Part shown: positions 11,312-22,757 of the stretch, piece after piece | How the letters are laid out: each line of letters opens with the position of its first letter | How positions within the stretch are numbered: the stretch's first letter is position 1 | Translations under genes and position numbers: made by a program | Assembly: GCF_019578655.1 (NCBI RefSeq) | Contig: NC_063264.1 | Coordinates: 15,674,429 to 15,738,428 of the forward strand | DNA: 64,000 bases | Direction: 5' to 3' | Source of the DNA: Ricinus communis | Lineage: Eukaryota; Streptophyta; Magnoliopsida; Malpighiales; Euphorbiaceae | Notes under the pieces: generated by a model | The model's input: the letters and a program-made list of their open reading frames with translations, nothing else | Database searches by the model: none | What the model was told of the DNA's origin: nothing

Positions 11312-13408
11312 CTAAAAGCGCTTCTTTTTTATATAACGAGTCTTCTTAGTTGGACTCATAGTGAAAAGCAAATGGTGGGGATTGACGACCATCCATCCTT
11401 CTTCTAAGCAAATGGCTTCAAGTATCCGCTTAAAGGGATAATCGTCGACTTCCTCTTCCCGACTATCAAGCAAGCTGCCAGTATGATGGGCAAGACTTGC
11501 TCCTCGTATAATTGCACGTAGTCATGATGCTCTAGGGGCTCTTCCAATTTGAAAGCTGGAGTTTCACCAATTGGAAGGATCGACGGTTGGGCAATTTCTT
11601 CAGGAACGTTGATGGTTTTCTCTAGTCCTTGGCTTGGTTCACTTACTAGAAGAAACTCGAGCTCCTCCAAGACTTCCTCATTGGATAACTCGTGCTCATC
11701 TTCCATCATCGAAGGGACTTGTGAAAAATCCACTAAAAATTCCTCTAACTACAACTCAGCATCATCAACTGTACGTTCTTGTTGATAGTCTTTCAAAGGA
11801 ATCATGTTCGCCTCTTCCTTTTCTGGTTCCATCTCCATGTTCAAGAAATCGTCCTGCACATAAGCATCATCATCAAATATAATATATAAACCAGAAAAAT
11901 TCTCACCTGAACACAAAGTGATGGCACTCAAATGTTTCTCGGATTCAGTAGCGTTTGATGGAGTTCCCGATTGTTCTTCAGCTAGTAACTTGAAGATTAA
12001 GCCTACTTGATGCTCTATGTTGTTAATCAAGGCTTGTTGATCTTCAAGTCTCCTCTTTGTTTGTTGGAATCTGTCATCAAGACTTGTAATGAACCTTATC
12101 ATCAGCTCCTCCGACACTAATTCTTCATCTTGAGTTGAAGGTGCAAGATTAGGCTGCTGATGTGGTTGCCGAGATTCTAGTGGTTCTGGGCCATCTAAGC
12201 TCCATCCATAGGGTGAATGAGTGCTCCACTCTTGATTATAGGTGCTTCCATACGAGTCATTTGGCCAATTGCCCATATAATTCACCTGTTCACAGTTATA
12301 AGAATGAGTAAAATCACTGCTGATAGGAAATCATCATCTTAGCAACCATACACCCCAATAACTAATGAGTTACGATACATATGGAATGCAAGAAAACACC
12401 CTCCAATCAAGATGATTCCAAAACCCAAGGATCTCCTCAAGTGAAGTTAGAAAAAACTAGTTCCAACAATGAAACTAGCACTTGAATTCAACTCCAAACG
12501 CCACAAACCAAGTATGATTTGATAAGTTATGAATCAAACACAAGATTTTGGTTAGAGAACGCCACAAACTAAAATTAGTTTGATAAGTTCAAAGTTCATG
12601 CAAGAACTTAAGCAAAAACACTCACAAAGAGCAAACAAAGATTATCATTCAAAATTCTATGTCTACAAATGAATTTGGCTTTGATATTTATAGCCAAAAC
12701 AAGACAAAGAAACCTAAATGGATGTCTTTTGAGCTTCCCCACATTTCCCCCTTTAATTCCCCTTAAAACTTATTAAAGTGCTAGTTTTTACATTGATGTC
12801 ACTCATTTTAAATGACTAGTGCATTTAACTTTTGTAACCAAAGACAACTAATCACACCATAACTTAAGAAAAACCTAATAAAATGAAAATAAAAAAAAGG
12901 CTTCAAATGAATCTTATTGGACCTATGAGTTCAGCCCAAACTTATTGCACTAAATTGATGATTTTGGATCCTTTTTGCAATCCTAAATCTTGGACTGAGC
13001 CTTGTTGTGTTTGAACACTCCAAATGTCTTTAATTAAGCCCAACAAAGCTTCTTGCATACTTTTGGACTTGGATCTTGTCATTGGACCTCCTTGAAAGCT
13101 TAAAGGATCATTTGTAATTCTTGTCTTTATTGCATCATTCCCTCTCTCCTCGTAAGCTTAAAGGATCATTTGTAATTCTTGTCTTTATTGCATCAACTGC
13201 ACAATGGACAATTATTACTCAAATGTAAACCACAACAAAATTCACAAAAAACTTGAGATGAAAGGATAGGAGTGGAGAGTTGATCGGTAGCCCTGCAAAA
13301 CGATTCCACTTGAGCTTCTAAAGATGCACGGGTATCCCAATTTTTAGCACTCTATTGGTTCCTAATCCCATTTTCCAATGCGTCATACAAAGAGTTTGAG
13401 TTTAGCAT
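11312..13408 (-). pseudogene. Gag-derived ORF-A of M2, interrupted by G3
   Basis: Minus strand. The start ATG at 13408 opens the family's MLNSNSLYDALENG sequence. The first roughly 70 codons are separated from the rest by the G3 insertion (12321-13195). The frame then continues with YNQEWSTHSPYGWSLDG, a QVGLIFKLLAEEQ helix, an ITL(R/C)SGE motif like the C-terminal end of Athila gag, and an acidic linker (MMEDEHELSNEEVLEEL), and ends in SGYLKPFA followed by TAG at about 11404. A second frame (DSREEEVDDYP...KKKRF) overlaps this end and runs to 11312; which frame is original is unclear. No capsid domain is present. Confidence 0.65.
12321..13195 (-). mobile_element. G3: near-solo LTR of a CRM-like gypsy element
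   Basis: An 875-bp insertion in M2 flanked by a perfect 5-bp duplication ACTGC (12316-12320 and 13196-13200). In minus sense it begins TGATGCAATAAAG and ends TTTCCTATCA. The first 42 or so bases of an LTR (13195-13153) are followed by a purine tract (GAGGAGAGAGGGAA, 13151-13138) and then a full LTR (13137-12321) that starts with the same bases. The LTR has a TATA box (element sense GGCTATAAATATC, about 12682-12694) and a GGTCCAATGACAAGATCC tail-coding word like G1 and G2. This fits an element whose 5' LTR, primer site and coding region were almost entirely deleted. Confidence 0.8.
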
Positions 13409-13568
13409 TGAACCTCCTTACCATTCACTATCTCAATCATAAACTTAAACTAAATAAATATGTACAAATAAAATAAAATAAATAAACAAAAAATATCATA
13501 AAATAAAAAGAAAGAAAAAAATGGCTAAATTAACAAATAGCAATTTTCACTCTAGTTTTCAAACAATT

Positions 13569-13585
13569 CCCCGGCAACGGCGCTA
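13569..13585 (-). other. Primer-binding site, tRNA-Asp type (M2)
   Basis: Element sense TAGCGCCGTTGCCGGGG, complementary to plant tRNA-Asp with one mismatch, 6 bp from the LTR edge. Same site as in M1, M6, P1 and B1. Confidence 0.8.
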
Positions 13586-13591
13586 AAAACT

Positions 13592-15037
13592 TGATGGGTG
13601 CTACTCATGTTAGCTACAATCTAAGGCAGTGTACCTATCGATGCAGTCTAGCACTAATGGCGAGTATCAAGGTCGTATTCCTCGGGAAAGTGAAAGCCCA
13701 GAGTTACTCCTTTGTTCTTTATTATATTAACCTAAAATTAGCGATAAATAATTTCTAAACTAACTAATAGCTACAAGCTAAGTCCTAAGGGAGATGCAAC
13801 AGTGATTGATAAACGAAATAACTAAGGCAAGAAGACAAACCCAAAGGGAATCTAAACTAGTTGGCAATCAAACAAAAGATAAAGGATTGGTGAGTCTAAT
13901 TATGCTACCCGTGGATGAATTCTTAACCGAGTTCGGTTTCTCTCTCGAGATAACCGAATTCCTAAATCTAATAACCTAAAGTTGGAATCTCTTCCTAACG
14001 ATTGATTCTTAAATTAGCATTAAGCTTTAATCCGCCTCTATTAAGCTTTGTTAATTCTTAATCCGGCTAGTTAATTATCCTTATCTCTAAACGATTATTA
14101 ACCAGTTCTTGCTATTCAAAATTCCAATTGTCAAATGGACTTCTCAATCACACAAAGCAATCTAAACACACAATTCACAACGTCTCATGAATAATGCAAT
14201 ATCTTATTAATACTTAAAACAAGAAGAATACAAAATTAACCCAAGCAATCCAACAATATAATATCAAGCCAACATAGTAAAGAAATCCCAATGGATTTAA
14301 TCAATCTAGCTAATCATGTTCATTATCAAAATACACAAGAATTTAATTACAACAATGAGCAAAGGTAGAGAAAACCTGATTACACCCTTGGATGAGAGTA
14401 AACAGCCCCAAATCCTTATGCTCCAATTGAATCGATTCTTGTTCCTCTTGCTCGATTTGAAAATCAATCAACGAACCTCGCCCAATCTTTGATCTTTGAA
14501 GGGAATCCGATTGAAACCTTGATCCAAGTCTCCTTTTCTCTTGGTTTCAGCTTAGAAAACCCTTAAGGAAAGAAAAATTAGGGTTTGGGACGTTTTAACC
14601 CTAGCCGCCTTCTTTTCTTTCTCTCTTTGTTCTTTTAATTAATACCCCATATGCTTTCTAACACTAGTGTCCCGGCCGTGGTTGGGGACCTGGTGTTCCT
14701 GGCCGTGTTACTCTCTGTGGCCGTGCTCCCTAAAAGCTTCTTTTTCTTTCATGTTTGACGCATCCAACACGGCCGTGTTGGTGGCCGTGTTGGTAACACG
14801 GCCAGTGTTGAATCCAACATGGCAGTGTTAACCTTCCGCATGGGTATATTTAGCTCGTTTCGGCAGCTTTGACGTCCAATTATGCTCCAATTCTTTTCTT
14901 TATCATCCTTTGACCTCTTTTGGACCTAATGCACATAAACATACGTATAGGGTGAGTGCTGAGACCAATTCACATCCAAATGTCCATAAAATCAATCTTA
15001 AAAACCCCATTTAGATGTGTGTATTTTACGCACATTA
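13592..15037 (-). repeat. 5' LTR of M2 (family A)
   Basis: About 1446 bp. In element sense it begins TAATGTGCG (consensus TGATGTGCG) at 15037 and ends CATCA at 13592. The U3 palindrome array lies at about 14660-14830, followed in element sense by TTAATTAAAAG. The junction at 15037 leads directly into copia C1 gag sequence. Confidence 0.85.
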
Positions 15038-15192
15038 AGAGCATACGCATAGCTTTACACCATGAATAACAAATTTAAATTAGAGAGAACATGCAAGGCA
15101 TGAACTAAAGAGGGATTCTCATTAGGATAATAGGGACTACCTAGATTATTAATTGTTAGTGGAGTACTGTTGATTACTTCTAGATTTGCCAT
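15038..15192 (-). pseudogene. Copia C1 gag N-terminus
   Basis: Minus strand, ATG at 15192 (MANLEVINSTPLTINN), followed by PYYPNENPSLVHAL, which resembles the N-terminal region of plant copia gag proteins. A stop follows within 50 codons and the M2 LTR begins at 15037. About 60-70 residues expected between here and the gag remainder at 6655 are missing. Confidence 0.65.
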
Positions 15193-15386
15193 TTTAAGAA
15201 ATCAATTTGCTTCGGAAAACTTGATCAAATTAAAAAAAACTGTTGTTGTTTTGTTGCTAGCAAGATCAGAAGGATCATAAATATGTAATTCTTTTCTTAA
15301 TCAGTTAAGAAATCAATGAGGATTCTATTTTGTCTTTGTGCTTGTTTCTCAGGAAAGTGACAGAAAAAAAAAAGAAAGAAAAAGTT

Positions 15387-15402
15387 CGGTGCTCTGATAC
15401 CA
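15387..15402 (-). other. Primer-binding site, initiator-Met tRNA (copia C1)
   Basis: Minus strand TGGTATCAGAGCACCG, the standard copia primer site, 3 bp from the LTR. The copia leader runs from here to the gag ATG at 15192. Confidence 0.9.
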
Positions 15403-15405
15403 TAT

Positions 15406-15686
15406 TGTAATACTTGATTGAAGGTGTATACTGATGTTATTATTCATTAACAAGCACTTAGAGCTTATATAGATAGAAAGCAAAGAAAATAAAAAGCGCA
15501 GGAAAAAGAATAGAAAAGGAAAGAGAAAGAAGTTGTAACCAAAAGTATGAAAGGGTTAACTGACTACCAGCAAAGGAATTTTTGTCTAATTAACAAACCT
15601 TGACTAGCTAAGAATAAATATCCTTCAATAAAAGAACATAAGGAAAATATTGTTGTTACTCAAAAAGTGCTGAACAAATCATTACA
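15406..15686 (-). repeat. 5' LTR of copia C1
   Basis: 281 bp bounded by the inverted ends TGTAAT and ATTACA. A TATATAAG-type box lies near 15457 in element sense. The matching 3' LTR was not found at the left end of C1, so the element is truncated there. Confidence 0.65.
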
Positions 15687-16394
15687 ATTAAAAATATTAA
15701 CGACTAAAAAAGAGGCATAAAACAGTTGAAAACCTCAAGCAATTGAGCAATCATTTGTAGTTCTCATTGGTTGAATTTTGTCAATTTTTTTTCTCATAGA
15801 AATTAACATATTGCACTATGGAAAGAATCAAGAATCTAAATATTTAGGCGAGGGATAAATCTCGTGTAATATCCATAGGCTCCTAATTAGATTATGACAT
15901 GTAATTCAGTGATAGAGACTACATATATAATGAGTTGACACAATGGACTAATACTTCCATCCACTTAATAAAAAACAATTTAAGAAACCATAATTCTATA
16001 TTATTCATGCTATTACAATACCTAGTAACAGAGAATATATTTACTGCACAAACAATTTTATTATTTCTTATTTTAATTGTAAAAATATTTCTCAATTAAT
16101 CCTTGCATTCTTTGTACACATAATCAAAATAGAAATACATATACTAGTAATAATACATAGAACCAGCAGAAATAAACTTAAATAAAATTAATACAGTAGA
16201 AAGAGACAAGTAGGGAGAGAGAGAGAGAGAGAAAGACTTTTACTTACCAATTCGAGATTAGCGAATCCTTTGAATGGAATTGAAAGGCAAAAGAAAGCTT
16301 TTAGCTGTTGGAAGTGAGGAGACAAAATAAATTTCATAATCTTAAAGAGAGAGAGAGAGAGAGAGAGAGAGGAATGCTTATTTAAAGATAAAAA
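15687..16394. other. Intergenic stretch with GA microsatellites
   Basis: AT-rich, with no coding potential. It contains GA-repeat runs at 16213-16234 and 16345-16372. Confidence 0.6.
16345..16372. repeat. (GA)n microsatellite
   Basis: Uninterrupted GA run of about 13 units; a second, shorter run lies at 16213-16234. Confidence 0.9.
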
Positions 16395-17065
16395 AGGTAT
16401 TTGGTTTAGAGGTTTGATGCAGCTGATAACTGTTTCTAACTGAATGACTATATTAAAGCGTTTGGTAAAGACTTAAGAAACAACAGTTGATAGTTGATTT
16501 AGTCTCAATCAGCTGTTGATTGTATAAGCTCTATTTTAGAGCTTTTTCTTATCAGCTAATAGTTGATTTGATGTTTTATTTATTTGCACACTATTATTTT
16601 TATTAAAATTTATTAACAATAACTTATTTTAAACTGATCTCATATAATTAAATTTAATATTTTAAAATAAATTCTTATTATTTTGAAATTATCTTAATAC
16701 TTAAGTAATTATAATATTTAAAATATGGTATTTGAAATTAGAAATTGTTATTAGTAGAATTTCTATTTCTATTTCTATTTTTTATAATAAATTTTATAAA
16801 TATTTTTAATAATAAATATAATTGAGCTAAAGAAAATTAACTATAAATCTTTTAATTATTATAAGTTATTTTTATTAATTTAAATTAAATATAATATAAT
16901 AAAATAGAATATATTTAATGATATATTATACCCTCAATGGTCATTTAACATATTAATAGTAACTATTAATAAAATTCTACCAAACAGTTTAACTTATTAG
17001 CCAGCAGCTGCCAGCTATCAGCCATCAGCTACCAGCTGCATTGATCAACTGAACCAAACATGCCC
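16395..17065. mobile_element. hAT-like MITE (non-autonomous DNA element)
   Basis: About 670 bp, very AT-rich inside, bounded by imperfect terminal inverted repeats. The left end reads TTTGGTTTAGAGGTTTGATG then CAGCTGATAACTG; the complement of the right end reads TGTTTGGTTCAGTTGATC then AATGCAGCTGGTAGCTG. Repeated CAGCTGATAG-like subterminal words are typical of plant hAT MITEs. The 8-bp target duplication is not clear (poly-A context). No transposase is encoded. A decayed relative may lie near 41160-41640. Confidence 0.5.
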
Positions 17066-17536
17066 AAAAAGAGAGTGAGCAACAGAGTAAGGAGGAGGAA
17101 GCTAGAGGAAGAGTGTCACCAGTGCCTAAAGAACCTATTTCAATTAAGGATTTTGATTTTTGCCCAAATCTACAAGTGGAAAGGAAGAAAACTAAAGTTG
17201 ATTTTATGTCTACTTTAGTGACCATGTTATCTAGCAGCTAGAGTGGTTGCTACTTTACAAGAAAACCACAACCAAGAATGCCATTTAACTTAAAGCAAAT
17301 AGCGACTACATCCACTATGGTCACTAATGATGTGTAAAACGTCAGCGACTGCATACCATGTGATCACGAACTTAAACAACTAAAACAGATGTTGTGCATA
17401 CTTTGAGACTACTTATTATGGTATCTACTTTAGAGACCTTGATGCTGGTCTCTAAGTGGATGTTAAAATTCCTCGCCAATTCTTGGCGCTAGCTTAGCTA
17501 CCATCAAGTGTGCTTTCTAAATTATATACCACATAT

Positions 17537-17746
17537 TGTTATCATGAGCTATAAATTAGGAAGAGATTTGTTCCTCTTTGTATATATCCCAATTGTTATG
17601 GGATTTTATTTCTTACTTTCAGAATTATAGTCTGTATTTTCAAAATTAGTTTGTTTACTTCCCGATTTAGATCCTTGATTTTAGCTCTGCCCTTGTATAA
17701 ATTGTACTCCTCATTGAATAGAAAATATACTCTCTAAAACTTAACA
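17537..17746 (+). repeat. 5' LTR of copia C4
   Basis: 210 bp, ends TGTTATCATG and ACTTAACA. The CTTTGTATATAT stretch is the likely TATA region. It is followed without a gap by the primer-binding site TGGTATCAGAGCAG (17747-17760). Confidence 0.92.
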
Positions 17747-17831
17747 TGGTATCAGAGCAGAGATCCTTAAACTCTCCTTGCTCGTATTAGTTTGTTCTTG
17801 TAACAAATAAATAACCATTAGGTTGTAGAAG

Positions 17832-18830
17832 ATGGCAACTTCAATCGATTTGATAGAACAACAAAGTACTGCTACTCTCTTGGAGAACCTTACTGAAAAA
17901 ATGACTCAAGGCCTTGACTCAAAACCAAATGCAGACGCCAGCAACAACAAGTGATTTTGCCGCTCCACAGATCGGTATCAAACTTGATGAAACAAACTAT
18001 GCTCTTTGGTCCCAAATTGTCGAGATGTATATCTCGGGCAAAGACAAGTTGGGATATATCAATGGTGATTTGCCTCAACCAGAAACAAATGACTCTACGT
18101 TTAGAAAGTGGAGGACAGAGAATTCGATCATGAAGGGATAGCTCATCAATTCAATGGACCCTTCATTGATCAGCAATTTTATTCGATTCTAAACAGCCAA
18201 ACAAGTATGGGACTCTATTGCTACAACCTATTTTGATGGGAATGACAAATCTCAAGTATATGATTTAAAGAGAAAAGTTTCACGAATGAAACAAAATAGG
18301 GAATCCATTAAGTTATACTACAATGGTCTCCAAAGTCTATGGAGGAAATCGACTTTTATCGTCCAAACCCAATGGGATGCGCAGTTGACATACAGAAGTA
18401 CAACACCCTTATTCAAGAAGATCTTGTCTATATTTTCCTTGATGGGTTAGATGACAGACTTGACAAAATTCAGAGTGATGTGCTCCAACTTCAAGCTTTT
18501 CCTACTGTAGAACAAGCCTATGCCTATGTTTGAAGAGAGGATATCCGACAATCAGTCATGCTCTCGCAAAATGATAATATCACTACTGCTGCTATGATAT
18601 CGAAAGGTACCAAAACAATTCCTCAACTTCAGATGACCGCTCAACCAATGAAACAAGGATCTTTTGCAACTAGTGGTGAAAAACCAAATGCTCCAACTAA
18701 GGCTAAGGGACAAGTCGATAATGGAGGGAGCAGCTGTTCTCATTATGGGAACTCCAAACATACTCGTGAAACATGCTTTAAGCTACATGGCTATCCTGAT
18801 TGGTGGCATGAATTTAAAGCTCAAAAATAA
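17832..18830 (+). pseudogene. Copia C4 gag
   Basis: Begins at the ATG at 17832 (MATSIDLIEQQ). Frameshifts occur near 17910 and 18330-18340 and stops near 18139 and 18190. Copia gag signatures include KLDETNYALWSQIVEMYI (about 17980-18035), DSIATTYFDGNDKSQVYDLK (about 18210-18270) and a zinc knuckle near 18733-18790 (CSHYGNSKHTRETCFKLHG), in which the second Cys of the CCHC is replaced by Tyr. The product would be the capsid/nucleocapsid precursor. Confidence 0.85.
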
Positions 18831-18872
18831 AAAGAATCAAAGGAGTCTAATGGAGGAACAGCACGAATAGCA

Positions 18873-21800
18873 ATGGCATGTGCAGAACCACAATTGTCAC
18901 TTGCTCCACTTGTGGAAAATCCACTTCAGTCTACTACAGATGTTAGAGATTTAGGTACCAAGAGTGGTAGTGATTTACTAGTTCAAAAACAAGATGGCTG
19001 GATAGTGGACTCCGGTGCAACAGACCATATGACATTCTGTTCGAATGACTTCACTAAAAATACAAGAGCCCGAAGAATAAGTATCTCAAATGCGAACGGA
19101 GTCATATATCTAGTCACTGGTGCTGGAACAGTAGAGCTATCACCTTTAATATCTTTATCTAACACTCTTTTAGTCCCATCTCTTTCAAATAAATTATTGT
19201 CTGTAGGACAAGCTATTGAGGAATTAAATTGTGTGGCACTAATGTATCCAAATTTTTGTCTCTTTCAGGATATTCTCACAAAAAATATCATTGGTCACGG
19301 TACTAAGAGAGAGGGGTTATATTTTATGGATGATTTTAGCTCTAGTAGAGTTAATCATGTGAGTCACTTGAGAAATCCAAAGGAAAGGCAAATCTGGTTA
19401 TGGCATTCTCGTTTGGGACATCCTTCTTTTAGGTATATGAAGTATTTATTTCCAAAATTGTTTTTCAATATTGATTGCTTAGTTTTCAAATGTGAAACTT
19501 GCATCTTAGCAAAAAGTCATCGTCTACCTTTTCCCATTAGTAACAATAAAAGTGATGTGCCATTTGCTTTGATTCATTCGGATGTTTAGGGTCCATCTCC
19601 TATTACAACCACCTTTGGTATACGGTGGTTTGTAACCTTTGTAGATGATTGTACTAAGATGACATGGTTGTATCTAATGAAGCACAAACATGAAGTATTC
19701 AATGTGTTTCGTTCATTTCATGCTATGATTCAGAACCAATTTTCAGCCAAAGTCAAGATTCTGCAATCTGACAATGGAAGGGAATATGCAGATCAAGATT
19801 TCATGAATTATTTTCAACAGTATGGCCTCATACATGAATATTCCTGCAGTCAAACTCCACAATAGAATGGTGTGGCCGAACGAAAGAATCGTCATATTTT
19901 GGAAATTGCTTGTGTTTTGTTGATTGGAACAAAAGTACCTCACCGATATTGGGATAATGCTATTGTAACTTTAGTTCACCTGATGAACCACATGCCCTCT
20001 AGAGTTTTGGGATTTAAAACTCCTTTACAGGTCTTGTCTGAACATGTTACATTACCATCTATACTTCTTATTCCTCAACGAGTTTTTGACTGTGTGCATT
20101 TGTTCATCTCCATAAAAATCAACAAATAAAATTGGATCCGTATGCTGTTCGGTGCATTTTTTTGGGGTATGGTATAAAAAAGAAGGGATATTGCTGCTAT
20201 GACCCTGCCACAAACTGTACATATATCACCATGGATGTTACTTTCTTAGAATCAGAGCACTTTTACTCATCATCAACATCCACTTCTCCTCCTTAAGGGG
20301 AGACATGGGTAGAAGAGCAGAAGTGGTGGAAATGTATAGATGTTTCTTCTTCAGATAAAGGTGTTTCAAATATAGATAATGTTATTGGTGGGCTGGGAGA
20401 TGTAATTGAAATGAATGAACCGAGAATAATAATAGCATCAAATATTGCCACAATTGAAGGTGCAGATCATATTCTTCATGATTCGGCCATTGAAAAAACC
20501 CCTCTACTCCAAGTACCAGACAATGATGAGTCTCCTATTTATAATATTCTTAAGGTAACTTCTCCTGCTCAAAGCTCTGGTCATGTTTTAGATACATCTC
20601 CTACTGGCTATCACTTACCTTTCAGGCACAATAGAGGCAAGCCTCTAGCTCGGTACTCACCTAATCTTGTAGGGAAAGGATCAAAGTATCCTGTCTCTAA
20701 TTATGTCACTGCTCAAAGGCTAACTGAACCACTCAAGAAATTCAATAAGGAATTATCCTCTTATCAAATCCCAACTAGAGTTCATGAAGCTCTAAATGAT
20801 CCGAAATGGTCTCAAGCAATTAAAGAAGAGATGGAAGCTCTCCAAAAAAACCAAATGTGGAAACTTATTCCACTACCAGAAAGGAAGAAAGCAGTTGGAT
20901 GTAGATGGGTCTTCACCATTAAACATAATTCTAATGGGTCAATTGAGCGATACGAGGCAAGGCTCGTGGCTAAGGAGTACACTCAAACGTATAGAGTTGA
21001 CTATCAAGAAACATTCTCTCGAATGGCAAAGCTAAATACTGTACGGGTGTTGTTATCTTTGGCAGCAAATTTAGATTGGCCACTTCATCAGTTTGATGTT
21101 AAAAATGCATTTCTTCATGGAGATCTTGAAGAAGAAGTGTATATGGACATTCCTCCAGGTTATGTCTCATCATCCAATGTTGTGTGCAAACTACAAAAAG
21201 CTCTGTATGGATTAAAACAGTCACCGCATGCTTGGTTCGATCGTTTTAGTATGGCTATGAAAAAATATGGATTTCAACAAAGTAATTCAGATCATACTCT
21301 TTCTCTGAAAAGGCAGCATGGAAAAGTGACTGCTTTGATAATTTATGTAGATGACATGATCACTACAAGAGATGATATTGAAGAAATTAGTAAGATACAA
21401 AAACATCTTGCTACTGAATTTGAAATGAAAAACTTAGGAGGCCTCAAGTATTTCTTAGGAATTAAAGTGGCTAGATAGAAGCAAGGTATATTTGTTTCAC
21501 AAAAAAAGTATGTATTAGACTTATTGACCGAAGTAGGGATGATTGATTGTAAACTAGCAGACACTCTAATGGTTCAGAATAAAAAATTTGGAGAATATTC
21601 AGATCAGGCACCAACGAATAAGGAAAGATACCAACAACTAGTGGGTAAGCTGATTTATCTTTCACATACTCGCCTAGATATCTCATATGCTGTCAGTATA
21701 GTTAGTCAATTCATGCATAATCCTAGTGAAGATCATATGAATGCTGTGATTAGAATAATTCGTTACTTAAAGTTAGCACCAGGGAGAGGACTCATGTTCT

Positions 21801-22299
21801 CTAAGAATGATCATTTACATGTTAAGGGCTATACTGATGTCGATTGGGCAGGTAGTGTATCTGATAGAAAATCTACTTCTAGGTATTTTACATTTGTTGG
21901 AGGTAACTTGGTTACTTGGAGAAGCAAGAAGCAAAAGGTGGTTGCACTATCAAGTGTTGAAACTGAGTTTCGAGGAATGGCGAAAGGTTTGTGTGAACTT
22001 CTTTGAATCAAAAGGTTATTATTGGAGATTGGGATCGGCCCTACCTCAGCAATGAATTTGTATTGTGACATCAAGGCTGCTATTGAAATTTCTTATAACC
22101 CTGTTCAACATGATTGCACTAAGATATCGAGGTAGATCGACATTTCATCAAACAAAACCTTGAAGAAGGAGTGATTAAGTTTCCTTTTGTGCGATCAGAA
22201 GATCAACTTGCAGATGTTCTCACAAAGGTAGTCTCTAGTAAAGACTTTCACAGCTCACTTGTCAAGTTGGGCATCAAAGACATGTTTGTACCAACTTGA
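18873..22299 (+). pseudogene. Copia C4 pol (protease, integrase, RT, RNase H)
   Basis: Protease motif IVDSGATDHMT near 19003-19035. The GAG-pre-integrase domain has HSRLGHPSFRYMK near 19403-19440. The integrase core includes DNGREYADQDF and NGVAERKNRH, interrupted by TAG codons at about 19587 and 19863. A frameshift lies near 20100. RT runs 20796-21478 with [28 protein letters not shown] and the catalytic YVDDM. RNase H-type sequence ends in a stop at 22006. Several stops replace codons expected to be Trp or Gln, as expected from decay of methylated cytosines. The final frame ends at TGA 22297-22299, just before the polypurine tract. Confidence 0.9.
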
Positions 22300-22305
22300 G
22301 GGGAG

Positions 22306-22515
22306 TGTTATCATGAGCTATAAATTAGGAAGAGATTTATTCCTCTTTGTATATATCCCAATTGTTATGGGATTTTATTTCTTACTTCCAGAATTATAGT
22401 CTGTATTTCCAGAATTAGTTTATTTACTTCCCGATTTAGATCCTTGATTTTAGCTATGCTCTTGTATAAATTGTACTCGTCATTGAATTGAAAATATACT
22501 CTGTAAAACTTAACA
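22306..22515 (+). repeat. 3' LTR of copia C4
   Basis: 210 bp, preceded by the polypurine tract CTTGAGGGGAG (22295-22305). About 10 substitutions against the 5' LTR and no indels. Confidence 0.92.
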
Positions 22516-22757
22516 TATATGTGGTCTTTACATAGTCGCTATATTCCTTGCCAATATTTAGCACAATAATTAGAAACCACATAATGTACTCGCTGTCACT
22601 TTCAGTCTATGTGGTTTTTGTTTGGTCAATATATAGAAAAAACAATCACTTAGTTTTTAAGTGATAGCAAAATGATCATTAAGTGGTCTCTAAAAAGAAA
22701 CTACTTCGCTGTAATAGAGAAATATAGTCATTAAATCAGTCATTTTTTCTTGTGATA

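Larger units (their letters stand above)
6671..15037 (-). mobile_element. M2: longest family A element (non-autonomous, Athila-like)
   Basis: Minus-strand element of 8.4 kb inserted in the gag of copia C1. In element sense: 5' LTR (15037-13592), tRNA-Asp primer site (13585-13569), gag-derived ORF-A (13408-11312, interrupted by G3), a spacer with promoter-like features (11135-10877), the ATHILA-ORF1-like ORF1 (10485-8869), 3' non-coding DNA, and a 3' LTR (7968-6671) that has lost its U3 start together with the polypurine tract. No reverse transcriptase, RNase H or integrase is visible, so it depends on another element for mobility. No clear 5-bp target duplication was found at its ends. Confidence 0.8.
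17537..22515 (+). mobile_element. C4: complete but defective Ty1/copia element
   Basis: 4979 bp with two LTRs of exactly 210 bp (17537-17746 and 22306-22515) that differ at 10 positions by my count (about 5%). It has an initiator-Met primer site and the polypurine tract CTTGAGGGGAG. Flanking bases are CATAT on the left and TATAT on the right, a 5-bp target duplication with one transition. Gag, protease, integrase, reverse transcriptase and RNase H are all recognisable in the usual copia order but carry several stops and frameshifts, so it cannot move on its own. Confidence 0.9.
17251..22757. mobile_element. CACTA-like non-autonomous remnant split by copia C4
   Basis: The two outer pieces (17251-17536 and 22516-22757, about 530 bp together) have opposed ACAAGAAAA ends: TTACAAGAAAACC on the left, and the complement of TTTTTTCTTGTGA on the right. 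They are rich in subterminal words such as GCGACTAC, GTGGTCTCT and AGTCGCTAT, as in plant CACTA elements. The expected CACTACAAGAAAA end is imperfect on both sides, so this is a probable rather than certain assignment. There is no coding capacity outside C4. Confidence 0.45.
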
